A stretch of 64,000 nt of DNA from Streptomyces sp. S.PNR 29 (GTDB lineage Bacteria; Actinomycetota; Actinomycetes; Streptomycetales; Streptomycetaceae), in the NCBI RefSeq assembly GCF_030386795.1, contig NZ_JANUQM010000018.1, forward strand, positions 141,942 through 205,941, in the 5' to 3' direction. How positions within the stretch are numbered: the stretch's first letter is position 1; the number at the start of each line of letters is the position of its first letter. Positions 25,925 through 33,822 of the stretch are shown in pieces. The notes under the pieces were generated by a model. It saw only the letters and a list, made by a program, of their open reading frames with translations, searched no databases and was not told where the DNA came from. The translations under genes and the position numbers were made by a program.

Positions 25925-26635
25925 TCAGTCCCTCACCGGCGCGGGGGAGGAACCGGGACGGGACGCTCCCCTGGGCGGGGGATCCCCGGCCGCGACCAGC
26001 CCCGTCTCGTAGGCGCAGATCACGGCCTGGATCCGGTCCCGCAGCCCCAGCTTGGCGAGCACATTGCCGACATGGGTCTTGACCGTGTGGTCGCTGACGA
26101 CCAGCTCCGCGGCGATCTCCGCGTTCGACATGCCCCGCGCGAGCAGCAGCAGCGTCTGCCGTTCCCGCCCGGTCAGCACGTCCAGCCGCGGGTCGGGCCG
26201 CCGTCGGCGGGCGGTGGGGCGCGTGTACTGCTCCACCAGGCGCCGGGCCACGGACGGCGCGAGCAGCGAGTCGCCTCGCGCCACCACCCGTACGGCGTGC
26301 ACGAGATCGTCCCGGCGCACGTCCTTCAGCAGGAAACCGCTCGCACCCGCGTGCAGCGCCTCGTACACGTACTCGTCGGAGTCGAAGGTCGTCAGCATCA
26401 CCGTCCGGCAGTCGCCCGCCGAACTGATCGCGCGGCAGGCCTCGATCCCGTCCATGCGGGGCATCCGGATGTCCAGCAGCGCCACATCGGGGTCGTGCCG
26501 CCGTACCGCCTCGACCGCCTCGGCCCCGTCACCCGCCTCCGCGACCACCTCCATGTCCGGCTGGACGTCGAGGATCATCGCGAATCCGCTGCGCACCAGT
26601 TCCTGGTCGTCGGCCACCACCACGCGGATCGTCAA
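25925..26635 (-). CDS. NarL/LuxR-type response regulator with TTG start
   Basis: A 236-residue regulator: receiver with 'ADDQ' near residue 8, phospho-acceptor Asp about 55 in 'VALLDIRMPR', Lys in 'GFLLKDV', and LuxR helix-turn-helix ('LTGRERQTLLLLARGMSNAEIAAEL'). The start appears to be a TTG at 26635 that overlaps the TGA of the upstream kinase gene (TTGA), so the pair is coupled. The C-terminal extension of about 20 residues is Pro/Arg rich and probably unstructured. Confidence 0.86.
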   Translation of the reverse strand: MTIRVVVADDQELVRSGFAMILDVQPDMEVVAEAGDGAEAVEAVRRHDPDVALLDIRMPRMDGIEACRAISSAGDCRTVMLTTFDSDEYVYEALHAGASGFLLKDVRRDDLVHAVRVVARGDSLLAPSVARRLVEQYTRPTARRRRPDPRLDVLTGRERQTLLLLARGMSNAEIAAELVVSDHTVKTHVGNVLAKLGLRDRIQAVICAYETGLVAAGDPPPRGASRPGSSPAPVRD

Positions 26636-27804
26636 CGCGCCACCTCCGCCAAGGACGGTGACGGTACCGGGATACGCACCCGCACCTGGAAGCCCCGGCC
26701 GTCCGGGCCGGGCCCGGTGACCGCCGTACCGCCGTGCGCCGCCGCCCGCTCGCGGACCCCGACGAGTCCGTGGCCGCCGCCGGAACCGGACTGCGGACCG
26801 CGTCCGTCGTCCGTCACCTCGATGCACAAGTCGGTTTCCCCGTAGGTGAGTTGTATGGACACGGTGTGGGCATCCGCGTGCCTGACCGTGTTCGTCAGCG
26901 CCTCCTGGACGATCCGGAAGACGGTCGCCCCGGTCGCGTCCGGCAGCGGACGCGCGGCCCCCGCCGTCCGGTGCACGACATCGAGACCACTGGCCCGGAC
27001 CCGGTCCAGGAGATCCGGCAGCTCCGCGAGGCCGGGTTGCGGTTCGAGCGGGGCGGCCCCCGGCTCGTCGCCCTCGCGCAGCACCCCCAGCATCCGGCGC
27101 AGCTGCGTCATGGCGTCCCGGCCCGTCTCGGAGATCGCGTCGAAGGCGGCCTCCGCCCGCTCCGGGGCCGTACGGACCGCCACCGGGCCGGCCTCCGCCT
27201 GCACGATCATCAGGCTCACCGCGTGGGAGAGGACGTCGTGCATCTCCCGTGCGATCCGGGCCCGCTCGCGCGCCGCGGCCTGCTCGGCCTCGACCCGGTT
27301 GGCCCGCTGGCGGGCATCGGTCAGCCGCCCGAAGACATAGGCCGCCGCGAACACGAAGCCGGAGAAGGTCAGTTCACGCGCCGAGCGGGTGTTGAGCCAC
27401 ACCGACCCGGGCACGGCGACCAGCAGCACAAGCCCGGTGGCCAGCCGCTTGGCCGGCGACGACAGCGCGGCGATCGTGTAGACGATGACGAGCCCGGGGT
27501 ACGGCAGCGGCTGCCCGGGCCCCTCCAGCGCCAGCCGGTACAGGGCGCTGGCCGCGATGATCGCGAGCAGGACGGCGACCGGAGCGCGCCGCCGCCAGAC
27601 CAGGGGGACCACGGTGAGGGTCGTGAGCCCGTACGCGGGCCAGGTGGCCGGCTCCAGCTCGGGCGGGCGCGGCACCACGAACGGCATCGTCATCGCCGCC
27701 TGCACCAGCAGCGCGATCCCGATGTCGACCAGCAACGGATTGGCCGCCCCCAGCGCCCGGCCCCGCTGCCACCACCCCCGCACATCCCCGCGTATGTCCG
27801 CCAC
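26632..27804 (-). CDS. NarL-type sensor histidine kinase, predicted leaderless
   Basis: A 390-residue kinase with about five spans over residues 20-160, 'ARIAREMHDVLSHAVSL' with His near 189, and a HATPase domain ('VFRIVQEALTNTVRHA', 'VTDDGRGP', 'GHGLVGVRERAAAHGG'). The start is a GTG at 27804. The hexamer TACCTT lies 8 bases upstream, so the message may be leaderless, although a GGAG is also present only 2 bases before the GTG. The gene is divergent from the MHS transporter at 27927. Confidence 0.87.
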   Translation of the reverse strand: MADIRGDVRGWWQRGRALGAANPLLVDIGIALLVQAAMTMPFVVPRPPELEPATWPAYGLTTLTVVPLVWRRRAPVAVLLAIIAASALYRLALEGPGQPLPYPGLVIVYTIAALSSPAKRLATGLVLLVAVPGSVWLNTRSARELTFSGFVFAAAYVFGRLTDARQRANRVEAEQAAARERARIAREMHDVLSHAVSLMIVQAEAGPVAVRTAPERAEAAFDAISETGRDAMTQLRRMLGVLREGDEPGAAPLEPQPGLAELPDLLDRVRASGLDVVHRTAGAARPLPDATGATVFRIVQEALTNTVRHADAHTVSIQLTYGETDLCIEVTDDGRGPQSGSGGGHGLVGVRERAAAHGGTAVTGPGPDGRGFQVRVRIPVPSPSLAEVAR

Positions 27805-27812
27805 GGCTCCAT

Positions 27813-27818
27813 AAGGTA
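27813..27818 (-). promoter_or_regulatory. -10 hexamer of a predicted leaderless transcript
   Basis: TACCTT on the minus strand precedes the kinase GTG at 27804 by 8 bases. The predicted transcription start is at or one to two bases before the start codon. Confidence 0.5.
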
Positions 27819-27926
27819 ACGGGCGCCCGGACCCTAAGAGACTGTTAGGACTTGCTCCCCGCTGTTGAACGGCCGCGCCGTGCCGCCGACTCTGTGTGCT
27901 CCCGGGCCGCAGACAAGGGAGTTCCG

Positions 27927-29270
27927 ATGGCCACACAGACCACGGCCGTGCGCGAAAAGTCGCGCCGCGGCGAACGCAGGGTCGTCAGCAACATCGTGCG
28001 CGGATCGATCGGCAACCTGATCGAGTGGTACGACTGGTACGCGTACACCGCGTTCAGCGTGTACTTCGCCGCCGCGTTCTTCCCCTCGGGGGACCAGACC
28101 GCCCAGCTGCTGAACACCGCCGCGGTGTTCGCCGTCGGCTTCCTGATGCGGCCGATCGGCGGCTGGGTCCTGGGCCGCTACGCCGACCGGCGCGGCCGGC
28201 GCGCGGCGCTGACGCTGTCGGTGACGCTCATGGCGGCCGGTTCGCTGATCGTGGCGGTGACCCCGTCGTACGGCTCCATCGGGGTCGCCGCTCCGGTGCT
28301 GCTGGTGGCGGCGCGGCTGCTGCAGGGCATCTCGGTCGGCGGTGAGTACTCGACCTCGGCCACCTACATGTCGGAGGTGGCCTCGCCCGGCCGCCGCGGC
28401 TACTACTCCAGTTTCCAGTACGTCACCCTCATCGCCGGGCAGCTGACCGCGCTCGGCATCCAGATCGTCCTGCAGTCGCTGCTCAGCTCCGCGCAGATGG
28501 AGGCGTGGGGCTGGCGGATCGCGTTCGTCGTCGGCGCCGCCGGGGCGGTGGTCGTGCTGTGGCTGCGCCGCGGCATGGACGAGTCCGAGAGCTACCGGCG
28601 TGCCGCGGCCGAGGGCGGGGGCGAGGACCCAGGGAGCGGCCCCGCGCGCGGCAGCCTGCGGCTGCTGCTGTCCTACCCCCGGCAGTGCCTGGTCGTCGTC
28701 GGGCTGACCATGGGCGGCACGCTGTTCTTCTACACGTACACCACCTACCTGCAGAAGTTCATGGTCAACACCAGCGGCATCGCCAAGCCGACGGCGGCCT
28801 GGATCAACTTCTGCGCGCTGCTCGTGTTCGTCGTGCTGCAACCGGTCATGGGCCTGCTCTCCGACCGGGTGGGGCGCCGTCCGATGCTGATCGCGTTCGG
28901 AGTGCTCGGCGCCGTCGTGACGGTGCCCTCGCTCACCCTGCTGTCCCACACCGGCGACCCGGTGCACGCGTTCCTGCTGATGCTCGTGCCGCTGGCCGTC
29001 AGCTCCCTGTACACCTCGATCAGCGCGGTGGTGAAGGCGGAGCTGTTCCCGACCTCGATCCGGGCGCTGGGCGTCGGCCTGCCGTACGCGCTGACCGTGG
29101 CCCTGTTCGGCGGGACGGCGGAGTACGTCGCCCTGTGGTTCAAGAACGCCGGCCACGAGTCCTGGTACTTCTACTACGTCACCGCCTGCGTCCTGATCTC
29201 GCTGCTCGTCTACATTCGGATGCGCGAGACGTCGGACGGATCGCCGCTGGAGACCGAGGCCCGCAACTGA
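27927..29270 (+). CDS. MHS-family (metabolite:H+ symporter) MFS transporter
   Basis: A 447-residue, twelve-span symporter. The 'GNLIEWYDWYAYT' segment near residue 30 and 'GRYADRRGRRAAL' (loop 2-3 motif A) are characteristic of the metabolite:H+ symporters such as KgtP and ShiA, which take up organic acids. The ATG has AAGGGAG about 7 bases upstream. It is immediately followed by an OmpR-type two-component system and a TAXI-type binding protein, an arrangement that recalls tricarboxylate-responsive systems, so a di- or tricarboxylate substrate is a reasonable guess. Confidence 0.87.
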   Translation: MATQTTAVREKSRRGERRVVSNIVRGSIGNLIEWYDWYAYTAFSVYFAAAFFPSGDQTAQLLNTAAVFAVGFLMRPIGGWVLGRYADRRGRRAALTLSVTLMAAGSLIVAVTPSYGSIGVAAPVLLVAARLLQGISVGGEYSTSATYMSEVASPGRRGYYSSFQYVTLIAGQLTALGIQIVLQSLLSSAQMEAWGWRIAFVVGAAGAVVVLWLRRGMDESESYRRAAAEGGGEDPGSGPARGSLRLLLSYPRQCLVVVGLTMGGTLFFYTYTTYLQKFMVNTSGIAKPTAAWINFCALLVFVVLQPVMGLLSDRVGRRPMLIAFGVLGAVVTVPSLTLLSHTGDPVHAFLLMLVPLAVSSLYTSISAVVKAELFPTSIRALGVGLPYALTVALFGGTAEYVALWFKNAGHESWYFYYVTACVLISLLVYIRMRETSDGSPLETEARN

Positions 29271-29286
29271 CGCGAGGGAGGCGGCC

Positions 29287-29949
29287 GTGCACGTGCTGCT
29301 GGCGGAGGACGACGACGGTGTGGCCGGAGCGCTGACCGAGGCCCTGTACGAGCAGGGCCACCTCCCCACCCGGGTGCGCCGCGGCGAGGAGGTCCTCGCC
29401 CGGCACCGGCAGGCCGACCTGCTGCTGCTCGACCTCGGCCTGCCCGACCTCGACGGTCTGGAGGTGCTGCGCAAGCTGCGCGCGGTGAGCGCCCTTCCGG
29501 TGGTGGTCCTCACCGCCCGGGGTGACGAACGGTCGGTGGTGCGCGGCCTGCGTCTGGGCGCCGACGACTACCTCGTCAAGCCGGTACGGCTGGCCGAGCT
29601 GCTGGCCCGTATCGACGCGGTCACCCGGCGGGCCGCCGCCCCCGCCGCTCCGCAAGCGCCGCGCACGGTCCGCACCGGAGACGTCGAGGTCGACCTCGAC
29701 GCACGCCGGGTGCTGGTCGCCGGCGCCGAGGTGCGCCTGACCACCAAGGAGTTCGAGGTCCTCGCGGCCCTGGCGGCCCGGGCGGGCACGGCCGTCAGCC
29801 GCCAGCAGCTGATGGACGAGGTGTGGGGCGACGCGTACCTGGCGGTGTCCCGCTCGCTCGACGTCCACCTCACCCAGCTGCGCGCCAAACTCGGCCGCCC
29901 TCAGGCGCTGACCACCATCCGCGGCTTCGGCTACCGGTTCGGCGACTGA
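29287..29949 (+). CDS. OmpR/PhoB-type response regulator
   Basis: A 220-residue regulator with a receiver ('LAEDDD' at about residues 5-10, phospho-acceptor Asp about 49 in 'LLLLDLGLPD', Lys in 'YLVKPV') and a C-terminal winged helix ('LTTKEFEVLAALAAR' and 'SRSLDVHLTQLRAKL'). The GTG start has GAGGGAGG about 5 bases upstream. It lies 16 bp after the transporter gene and 18 bp before the kinase, so all four genes from 27927 to 32348 form one probable operon. Confidence 0.9.
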   Translation: MHVLLAEDDDGVAGALTEALYEQGHLPTRVRRGEEVLARHRQADLLLLDLGLPDLDGLEVLRKLRAVSALPVVVLTARGDERSVVRGLRLGADDYLVKPVRLAELLARIDAVTRRAAAPAAPQAPRTVRTGDVEVDLDARRVLVAGAEVRLTTKEFEVLAALAARAGTAVSRQQLMDEVWGDAYLAVSRSLDVHLTQLRAKLGRPQALTTIRGFGYRFGD

Positions 29950-29967
29950 GCCGGCAGGGGCCCACCC

Positions 29968-31359
29968 ATGCGTACCCGGGTGCTGACCGTCGTCCTGGCC
30001 TTCGCCGTACTCGCGGTGGCCGGGTTCGCCGTACCTCTGCTGGAAGTCACCGCGTCCCAGCGCACCCAGCGGCTCGTCGCGGCGCGCACCGCCGACCTCG
30101 ACCGCTTCGCAGGCCTTGCCGAGCAGGCTGCCGAGAGCGGCGACACCGGCGCGCTGACCGCCGAGGTGACCCGTTACACCCAGCTGTACGGCGAAGCGGT
30201 CGTGGTCGTCGACGCCCGCCGCGCCCCGGTGGCGCAGACGGGCGGCATGCGTGCCGCCGACCCGGCCGTCGCGCGGCTGGTCGACGCGGCGCTGCGCAAC
30301 CAGCCCGTCTCGCCCGGCGGGACGCTGCGTCCCTGGTCCCGGGCCGACCGGCTGCTCGCCCGCCCCGTCGGCACCGGCACCCGGGTGTCCGGCGCCGTGG
30401 TGCTGCGCGCCTCGGTGCGGGCCGCCGCGGACGACATCGCCCTGCGCTGGGCGCTCGTCCTGGTCGGCGCGGTCCTGTTCGCCGTGGCCTGTGGGATGCT
30501 CGCCCGCGCCGCCACACGGTGGGTCGTACGCCCGCTGCACCGGCTCGACCGCGCGGTCGGCACCCTGGCCGCCGGGCTGCCGCCCGAGCACGCCCGGGCC
30601 GGCGGCCCTCCGGAACTGCGCCAGCTGGCCGCCGGCTTCAACCGGATGGCCGACACGGTGACCGCCGCGCTGGAGCAGCAGCGGCGTCTGGTGGCCGACA
30701 CCTCGCACCAGCTGCGCAATCCGCTCGCGGCGCTGCGTCTGCGCGTCGACTCGCTCCAGCCGCGGCTGCCCGCCTCCGCCGGCCGTACCTACACGGGGAT
30801 CACGGCCGAACTCGAACGCATGGAGCACCTGCTCGACGACCTGCTCGCCCTCGCCACCGCCGAACACCGCGCCGGTGAACTGGCGGTGGGCGCGCACCAG
30901 GCCTGGTGCGACGCGGCGGCGGTCACCGAGGCGCAGGCACAGCTGTGGCATCCGGTGGCCGAACAGGCCGGGGTCCGCCTGGTGTCCGACCCCGGGCCCG
31001 GCGTCCTCGTGGCGTGCGCGGAGGCCGAACTGGCCCAGCTGGCCGACGTGCTGCTCGACAACGCGATCAAGTACGCCGGGCGCGGCGCCCGGGTCGAGAT
31101 GCGCTGCCGCGCCGAGGGACCGGACGCGGTGTTCGAGGTACGGGACGACGGGCCGGGCCTCGCCACCGGCGAACTCACCCAGGCGGGCACCCGTTTCTGG
31201 CGCTCCGAGCGTCACCGGGACATTCGCGGCAGCGGCCTCGGCCTGGCGATCGCCGAACAGCTGGTGACAGGGCGCGGCGGACGCGTCGAGTTCACGGCGG
31301 CCGAGCCGCACGGCCTGCGGGTCCGGGTCGTCCTCCCGCGCGCCGAGGACCCGGCATGA
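29968..31359 (+). CDS. TctE/QseC-like sensor histidine kinase
   Basis: A 463-residue kinase with two spans (residues about 5-25 and 160-180) framing a sensor domain of about 130 residues, then a HAMP linker ('VVRPLHRLDRAVGTL'), a HisKA helix 'DTSHQLRNPLAALRLR' with His near 247, and a HATPase domain ('LLDNAIKYA', 'VRDDGPGL', 'GSGLGLAIAEQL'). The HQLRNPLAALR box is typical of actinobacterial OmpR-class kinases. Its stop overlaps the next start (ATGA). The co-encoded binding protein may present the ligand to its external domain. Confidence 0.87.
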   Translation: MRTRVLTVVLAFAVLAVAGFAVPLLEVTASQRTQRLVAARTADLDRFAGLAEQAAESGDTGALTAEVTRYTQLYGEAVVVVDARRAPVAQTGGMRAADPAVARLVDAALRNQPVSPGGTLRPWSRADRLLARPVGTGTRVSGAVVLRASVRAAADDIALRWALVLVGAVLFAVACGMLARAATRWVVRPLHRLDRAVGTLAAGLPPEHARAGGPPELRQLAAGFNRMADTVTAALEQQRRLVADTSHQLRNPLAALRLRVDSLQPRLPASAGRTYTGITAELERMEHLLDDLLALATAEHRAGELAVGAHQAWCDAAAVTEAQAQLWHPVAEQAGVRLVSDPGPGVLVACAEAELAQLADVLLDNAIKYAGRGARVEMRCRAEGPDAVFEVRDDGPGLATGELTQAGTRFWRSERHRDIRGSGLGLAIAEQLVTGRGGRVEFTAAEPHGLRVRVVLPRAEDPA

Positions 31360-32348
31360 CCGGCCCCACCCGCCGCACCGCCCTGCGCGCGGCACTCGGC
31401 ACGGCATGCGCCGGACTGCTCGCGGGCGCCACGACGGCCGACGCCCGCCGCGCGGACCATGGCCCGGTGGGCACGGTGCGCATCGCGACGGGCGAGTCCG
31501 ACGGTTTCTACGCGGCCTTCGGCCGGCTGCTGGCCGACCAGGTCGCGGCGGCCTACCCCCGGCTGTCCTGCGAGGTGATCACCAGCGAGGGCAGCGTGGC
31601 CAACGTGCGGCTGCTCCAGGCGCGCCGGGCCGAAGTGGCGCTGGCCCTGGCCGACATCGCGTGGGCCGCGTACGGCGGCGCGGCGCCCTTCGCCCGCGGT
31701 GTCCCGCTGTACGCGATCGGCCGGGTGTACGAGAACTACGCACAGCTGGCCGTACGCGCGGACGCGCCCATCCGTACCGTCGCCGACCTGGCGGGCCGCA
31801 CCGTCTCGCTGGGCGCGCCGGCGTCCGGCGGTGCGGTGCTCGGCGACCGTCTGTTGCGCGCGGCGGGCCTGACGCCGGGCACGGACGTACGGGTCCGGCA
31901 TCTGCTGATGCCGCAGGCGGCGCGCGCGATGCGGGACGGCGCCATCGACGCGCTGCTGGTCGCGGGCGGCGTACCGCTGCCGGTGCTGTCCGCGCTGGGC
32001 ACCCGCCCCGGCATCCGCCTCCTCCCCCTGGCCACCCTGCTGCCCCGCCTGCGGGCCGGCGGGGGGCAGGCGGGTTCGGGCCTCGAAGCGGTGACCGTGC
32101 CGGCGGGGGCGTACCCGGGAACGACCGAGGTGGCCACCATAGGAGTCGCCAACCTCCTCCTGTGCCGCCCCGACCTGCCCGGCCCCGTCGCCGCGGCCCT
32201 CACCCGCGTCCTGGTCCGGCGCGCCACCCACCTGGTGCCCACGGCGGCCCTCGGCACCCAGTTCCTCGACGTCCGCAGCCTGATCTCCACCGGTGTCGTG
32301 CCCCTGCACGCCGGGGCGGTCGCGGCCTACCGCGAACTGCACGGTTAG
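31356..32348 (+). CDS. TAXI-family solute-binding protein, Tat-type signal
   Basis: A 330-residue binding protein of the TAXI (TRAP-associated extracytoplasmic immunogenic) family. The N-terminal 'TRRTALRAALGTACAGLLAG' looks like a twin-arginine signal. The body shows 'VRIATGESDGFYAAFGRLLADQV' and 'VITSEGSVANVRLLQARRAEVALALADIAWAAY', the usual TAXI ligand-lobe signatures. TAXI proteins normally feed TRAP permeases, but no TRAP membrane gene is nearby; it is coupled by ATGA overlap to a sensor kinase instead. A co-sensor role, or supply to the MHS transporter, is inferred. Confidence 0.85.
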   Translation: MTGPTRRTALRAALGTACAGLLAGATTADARRADHGPVGTVRIATGESDGFYAAFGRLLADQVAAAYPRLSCEVITSEGSVANVRLLQARRAEVALALADIAWAAYGGAAPFARGVPLYAIGRVYENYAQLAVRADAPIRTVADLAGRTVSLGAPASGGAVLGDRLLRAAGLTPGTDVRVRHLLMPQAARAMRDGAIDALLVAGGVPLPVLSALGTRPGIRLLPLATLLPRLRAGGGQAGSGLEAVTVPAGAYPGTTEVATIGVANLLLCRPDLPGPVAAALTRVLVRRATHLVPTAALGTQFLDVRSLISTGVVPLHAGAVAAYRELHG

Positions 32349-32405
32349 TGCTCCTGAGTTGCAGTGAATGCCGCGTTCCGATGGTGCGGTGCGGAAGGTG
32401 GAATG

Positions 32406-32411
32406 TAGCGT
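32406..32411 (+). promoter_or_regulatory. -10 hexamer of a predicted leaderless transcript
   Basis: TAGCGT is followed after 7 bases by the ATG of the MarR gene at 32419, and no Shine-Dalgarno is present. The spacing predicts a leaderless mRNA. Confidence 0.55.
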
Positions 32412-32418
32412 CGCGATC

Positions 32419-32910
32419 ATGGAATTACAGACCGGAACCCTCACTGACCAGGCGCCGGCGAACCCGGCCGCCACCGATGACATGCTGGCCACTCAGCCGG
32501 TCGGCTACTGGTGCGGCCTGACTCATGCGACCGTCACCCGGCACCTGCGTGACGCCATGGCCAAGATCGACGTCACGCAGCCGCAGTACTGGGTACTCAA
32601 CCGCGTGAACGGCGGTCCCGCAGCGCCGAGTCGCGAGGAGGTCGTCGCGCAGCTGACGCACCTCGCCGACGGGCCGCACGAAATCGCCCGGGTCGTCGAC
32701 CAGTTGCTCCACCGCGAATGGCTCCGGACCGACGACGGGCAGCGCCTGCACCTCACGGAGGCCGGGGAGGCCGCCAGAGCGCGGCTCCGTGAGCTGGCGA
32801 CCGAGGTGCGCGCCGTGGTCCACCAGGGCATCAGCGACGAAGAGTACGTGGCCGCGCTCAAGGTGCTGCGCAGGATGGTGGCCAATGTCGAGGGCGCCGG
32901 GGGCTCCTAG
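32419..32910 (+). CDS. MarR-family winged-helix regulator
   Basis: A 163-residue regulator. The helical N terminus, 'QPQYWVLNRVNGG' and the wing region 'VVDQLLHREWLRTDDGQRLHLTEAGEAARARL' match MarR proteins, which sense phenolic or oxidising compounds. I start it at the ATG at 32419 ('MELQTG'), with a TAGCGT hexamer upstream, although the frame is open from 32368. The AhpD-like gene follows 100 bp downstream, so a role in an oxidative or electrophile response is likely. Confidence 0.82.
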   Translation: MELQTGTLTDQAPANPAATDDMLATQPVGYWCGLTHATVTRHLRDAMAKIDVTQPQYWVLNRVNGGPAAPSREEVVAQLTHLADGPHEIARVVDQLLHREWLRTDDGQRLHLTEAGEAARARLRELATEVRAVVHQGISDEEYVAALKVLRRMVANVEGAGGS

Positions 32911-33009
32911 CCATCCGCCGTCGGAGCACTTCACGGACCGTCATGTCACATCCTGCCGCGCTGCTTCGTCGGGGAGGTGTAAGCGTCCGTAACCACAAGG
33001 GAGTTGACC

Positions 33010-33483
33010 ATGGAAGCGCGCCTGAACCTCTTCGCCAGCCCCGTCGCGAACAAGTTCGTGAAGCACCTCGTCTCCGCGGGCAAGGTGCTGGAGGACTCGA
33101 CCCTGCCGGCCTCGATCGGCCATCTGGTGACGCTCCGCGCCAGCCAGATCAACGGCTGCGGTTTCTGCGTCGACATGCACACCAAGGACGCCGCGGCCGC
33201 GGGGGAGACCCAGCAGCGCCTCAACCTGGTGGCGGCCTGGCGGGAGGCCAAGGTGTTCACCGACGCCGAGCGCGCCGCCCTGGAGCTGACGGAACAGGGC
33301 ACCCGCATCGCCGACGCGGCCGGCGGTGTCACGGACGACGCCTGGGCGAACGCCGCCAAGCACTTCGACGAGGAGCAGCTCGCCGCCCTGGTGTCCATGA
33401 TCGCCCTCATCAACACGTTCAACCGCCTGAACGTCATCGTCCAGCAGCCCGCCGGCGACTACCAGCCCGGCCAGTTCGGATGA
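33010..33483 (+). CDS. AhpD-like carboxymuconolactone decarboxylase family protein
   Basis: A 157-residue all-helical protein with the AhpD redox motif: C50-G-F-C53 followed by H57. Such proteins act as peroxidase partners or thiol-disulfide exchange proteins. AAGGGAG precedes the ATG at 33010. It is closely similar to the protein at 42046 (same Cys and His positions and the 'INGC..C.DMHTKDAAAAGET' block). This copy is downstream of a MarR regulator, whereas the other precedes SigJ. A strong terminator follows. Confidence 0.87.
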   Translation: MEARLNLFASPVANKFVKHLVSAGKVLEDSTLPASIGHLVTLRASQINGCGFCVDMHTKDAAAAGETQQRLNLVAAWREAKVFTDAERAALELTEQGTRIADAAGGVTDDAWANAAKHFDEEQLAALVSMIALINTFNRLNVIVQQPAGDYQPGQFG

Positions 33484-33515
33484 CGAGGGGCGCCTGACGG
33501 GAGCACCAGCCGGAC

Positions 33516-33548
33516 GCAACCCCCCAGGTCTCTGACCTGGGGGGTTGC
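33516..33548 (+). terminator. Very strong hairpin terminator after the AhpD-like gene
   Basis: A perfect 15-bp stem (33516-33530 with 33534-33548) closes a 3-base loop. It starts 33 bp after the AhpD-like stop and insulates the cell-wall-degrading genes downstream. Confidence 0.85.
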
Positions 33549-33572
33549 GGCGCTCGGCCCCAACCGGGCCGG

Positions 33573-33586
33573 TTAGAAACCGGTTG
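33573..33586. promoter_or_regulatory. LacI-type operator, distal copy
   Basis: TTAGAAACCGGTTG, with the symmetrical core AACCGGTT, is identical over 14 bases to a second site 101 bp downstream. Paired sites at about ten helical turns are typical of LacI-family repression by looping. It lies upstream of the GH28-like gene. Confidence 0.68.
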
Positions 33587-33673
33587 CAGCCCAGTCGCAC
33601 GACGGGGGGTGTCCGACCGGCCCGCCGACGCCGTACCGCCCTGGCCACAGCGCAGACCATAGGAGGGCACCAC

Positions 33674-33687
33674 TTAGAAACCGGTTG
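33674..33687. promoter_or_regulatory. LacI-type operator, proximal copy
   Basis: This second copy of TTAGAAACCGGTTG sits about 20 bp before a possible -35 (TTGACG at 33709). Outer bases extend the symmetry: GAAAC and GTTTC flank the centre. Confidence 0.68.
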
Positions 33688-33708
33688 TTTCGAAAATCGG
33701 CCGATCCC

Positions 33709-33738
33709 TTGACGCAGATTTTGCTCGTGCCGCAGATT
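33709..33738 (+). promoter_or_regulatory. Possible promoter of the GH28-like gene
   Basis: TTGACG at 33709-33714 is followed after 18 bases by CAGATT at 33733-33738. The spacing fits a HrdB-type promoter but the -10 match is weak. The start codon is 85 bp further on. Confidence 0.4.
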
Positions 33739-33822
33739 TCCGCGTGGCGGGTCAGTCCGTCGCCCACACGCCCACCTCCGGCTGCAGATGGCCACCCATC
33801 CACGTCCCGTCAAGGAGCCACC

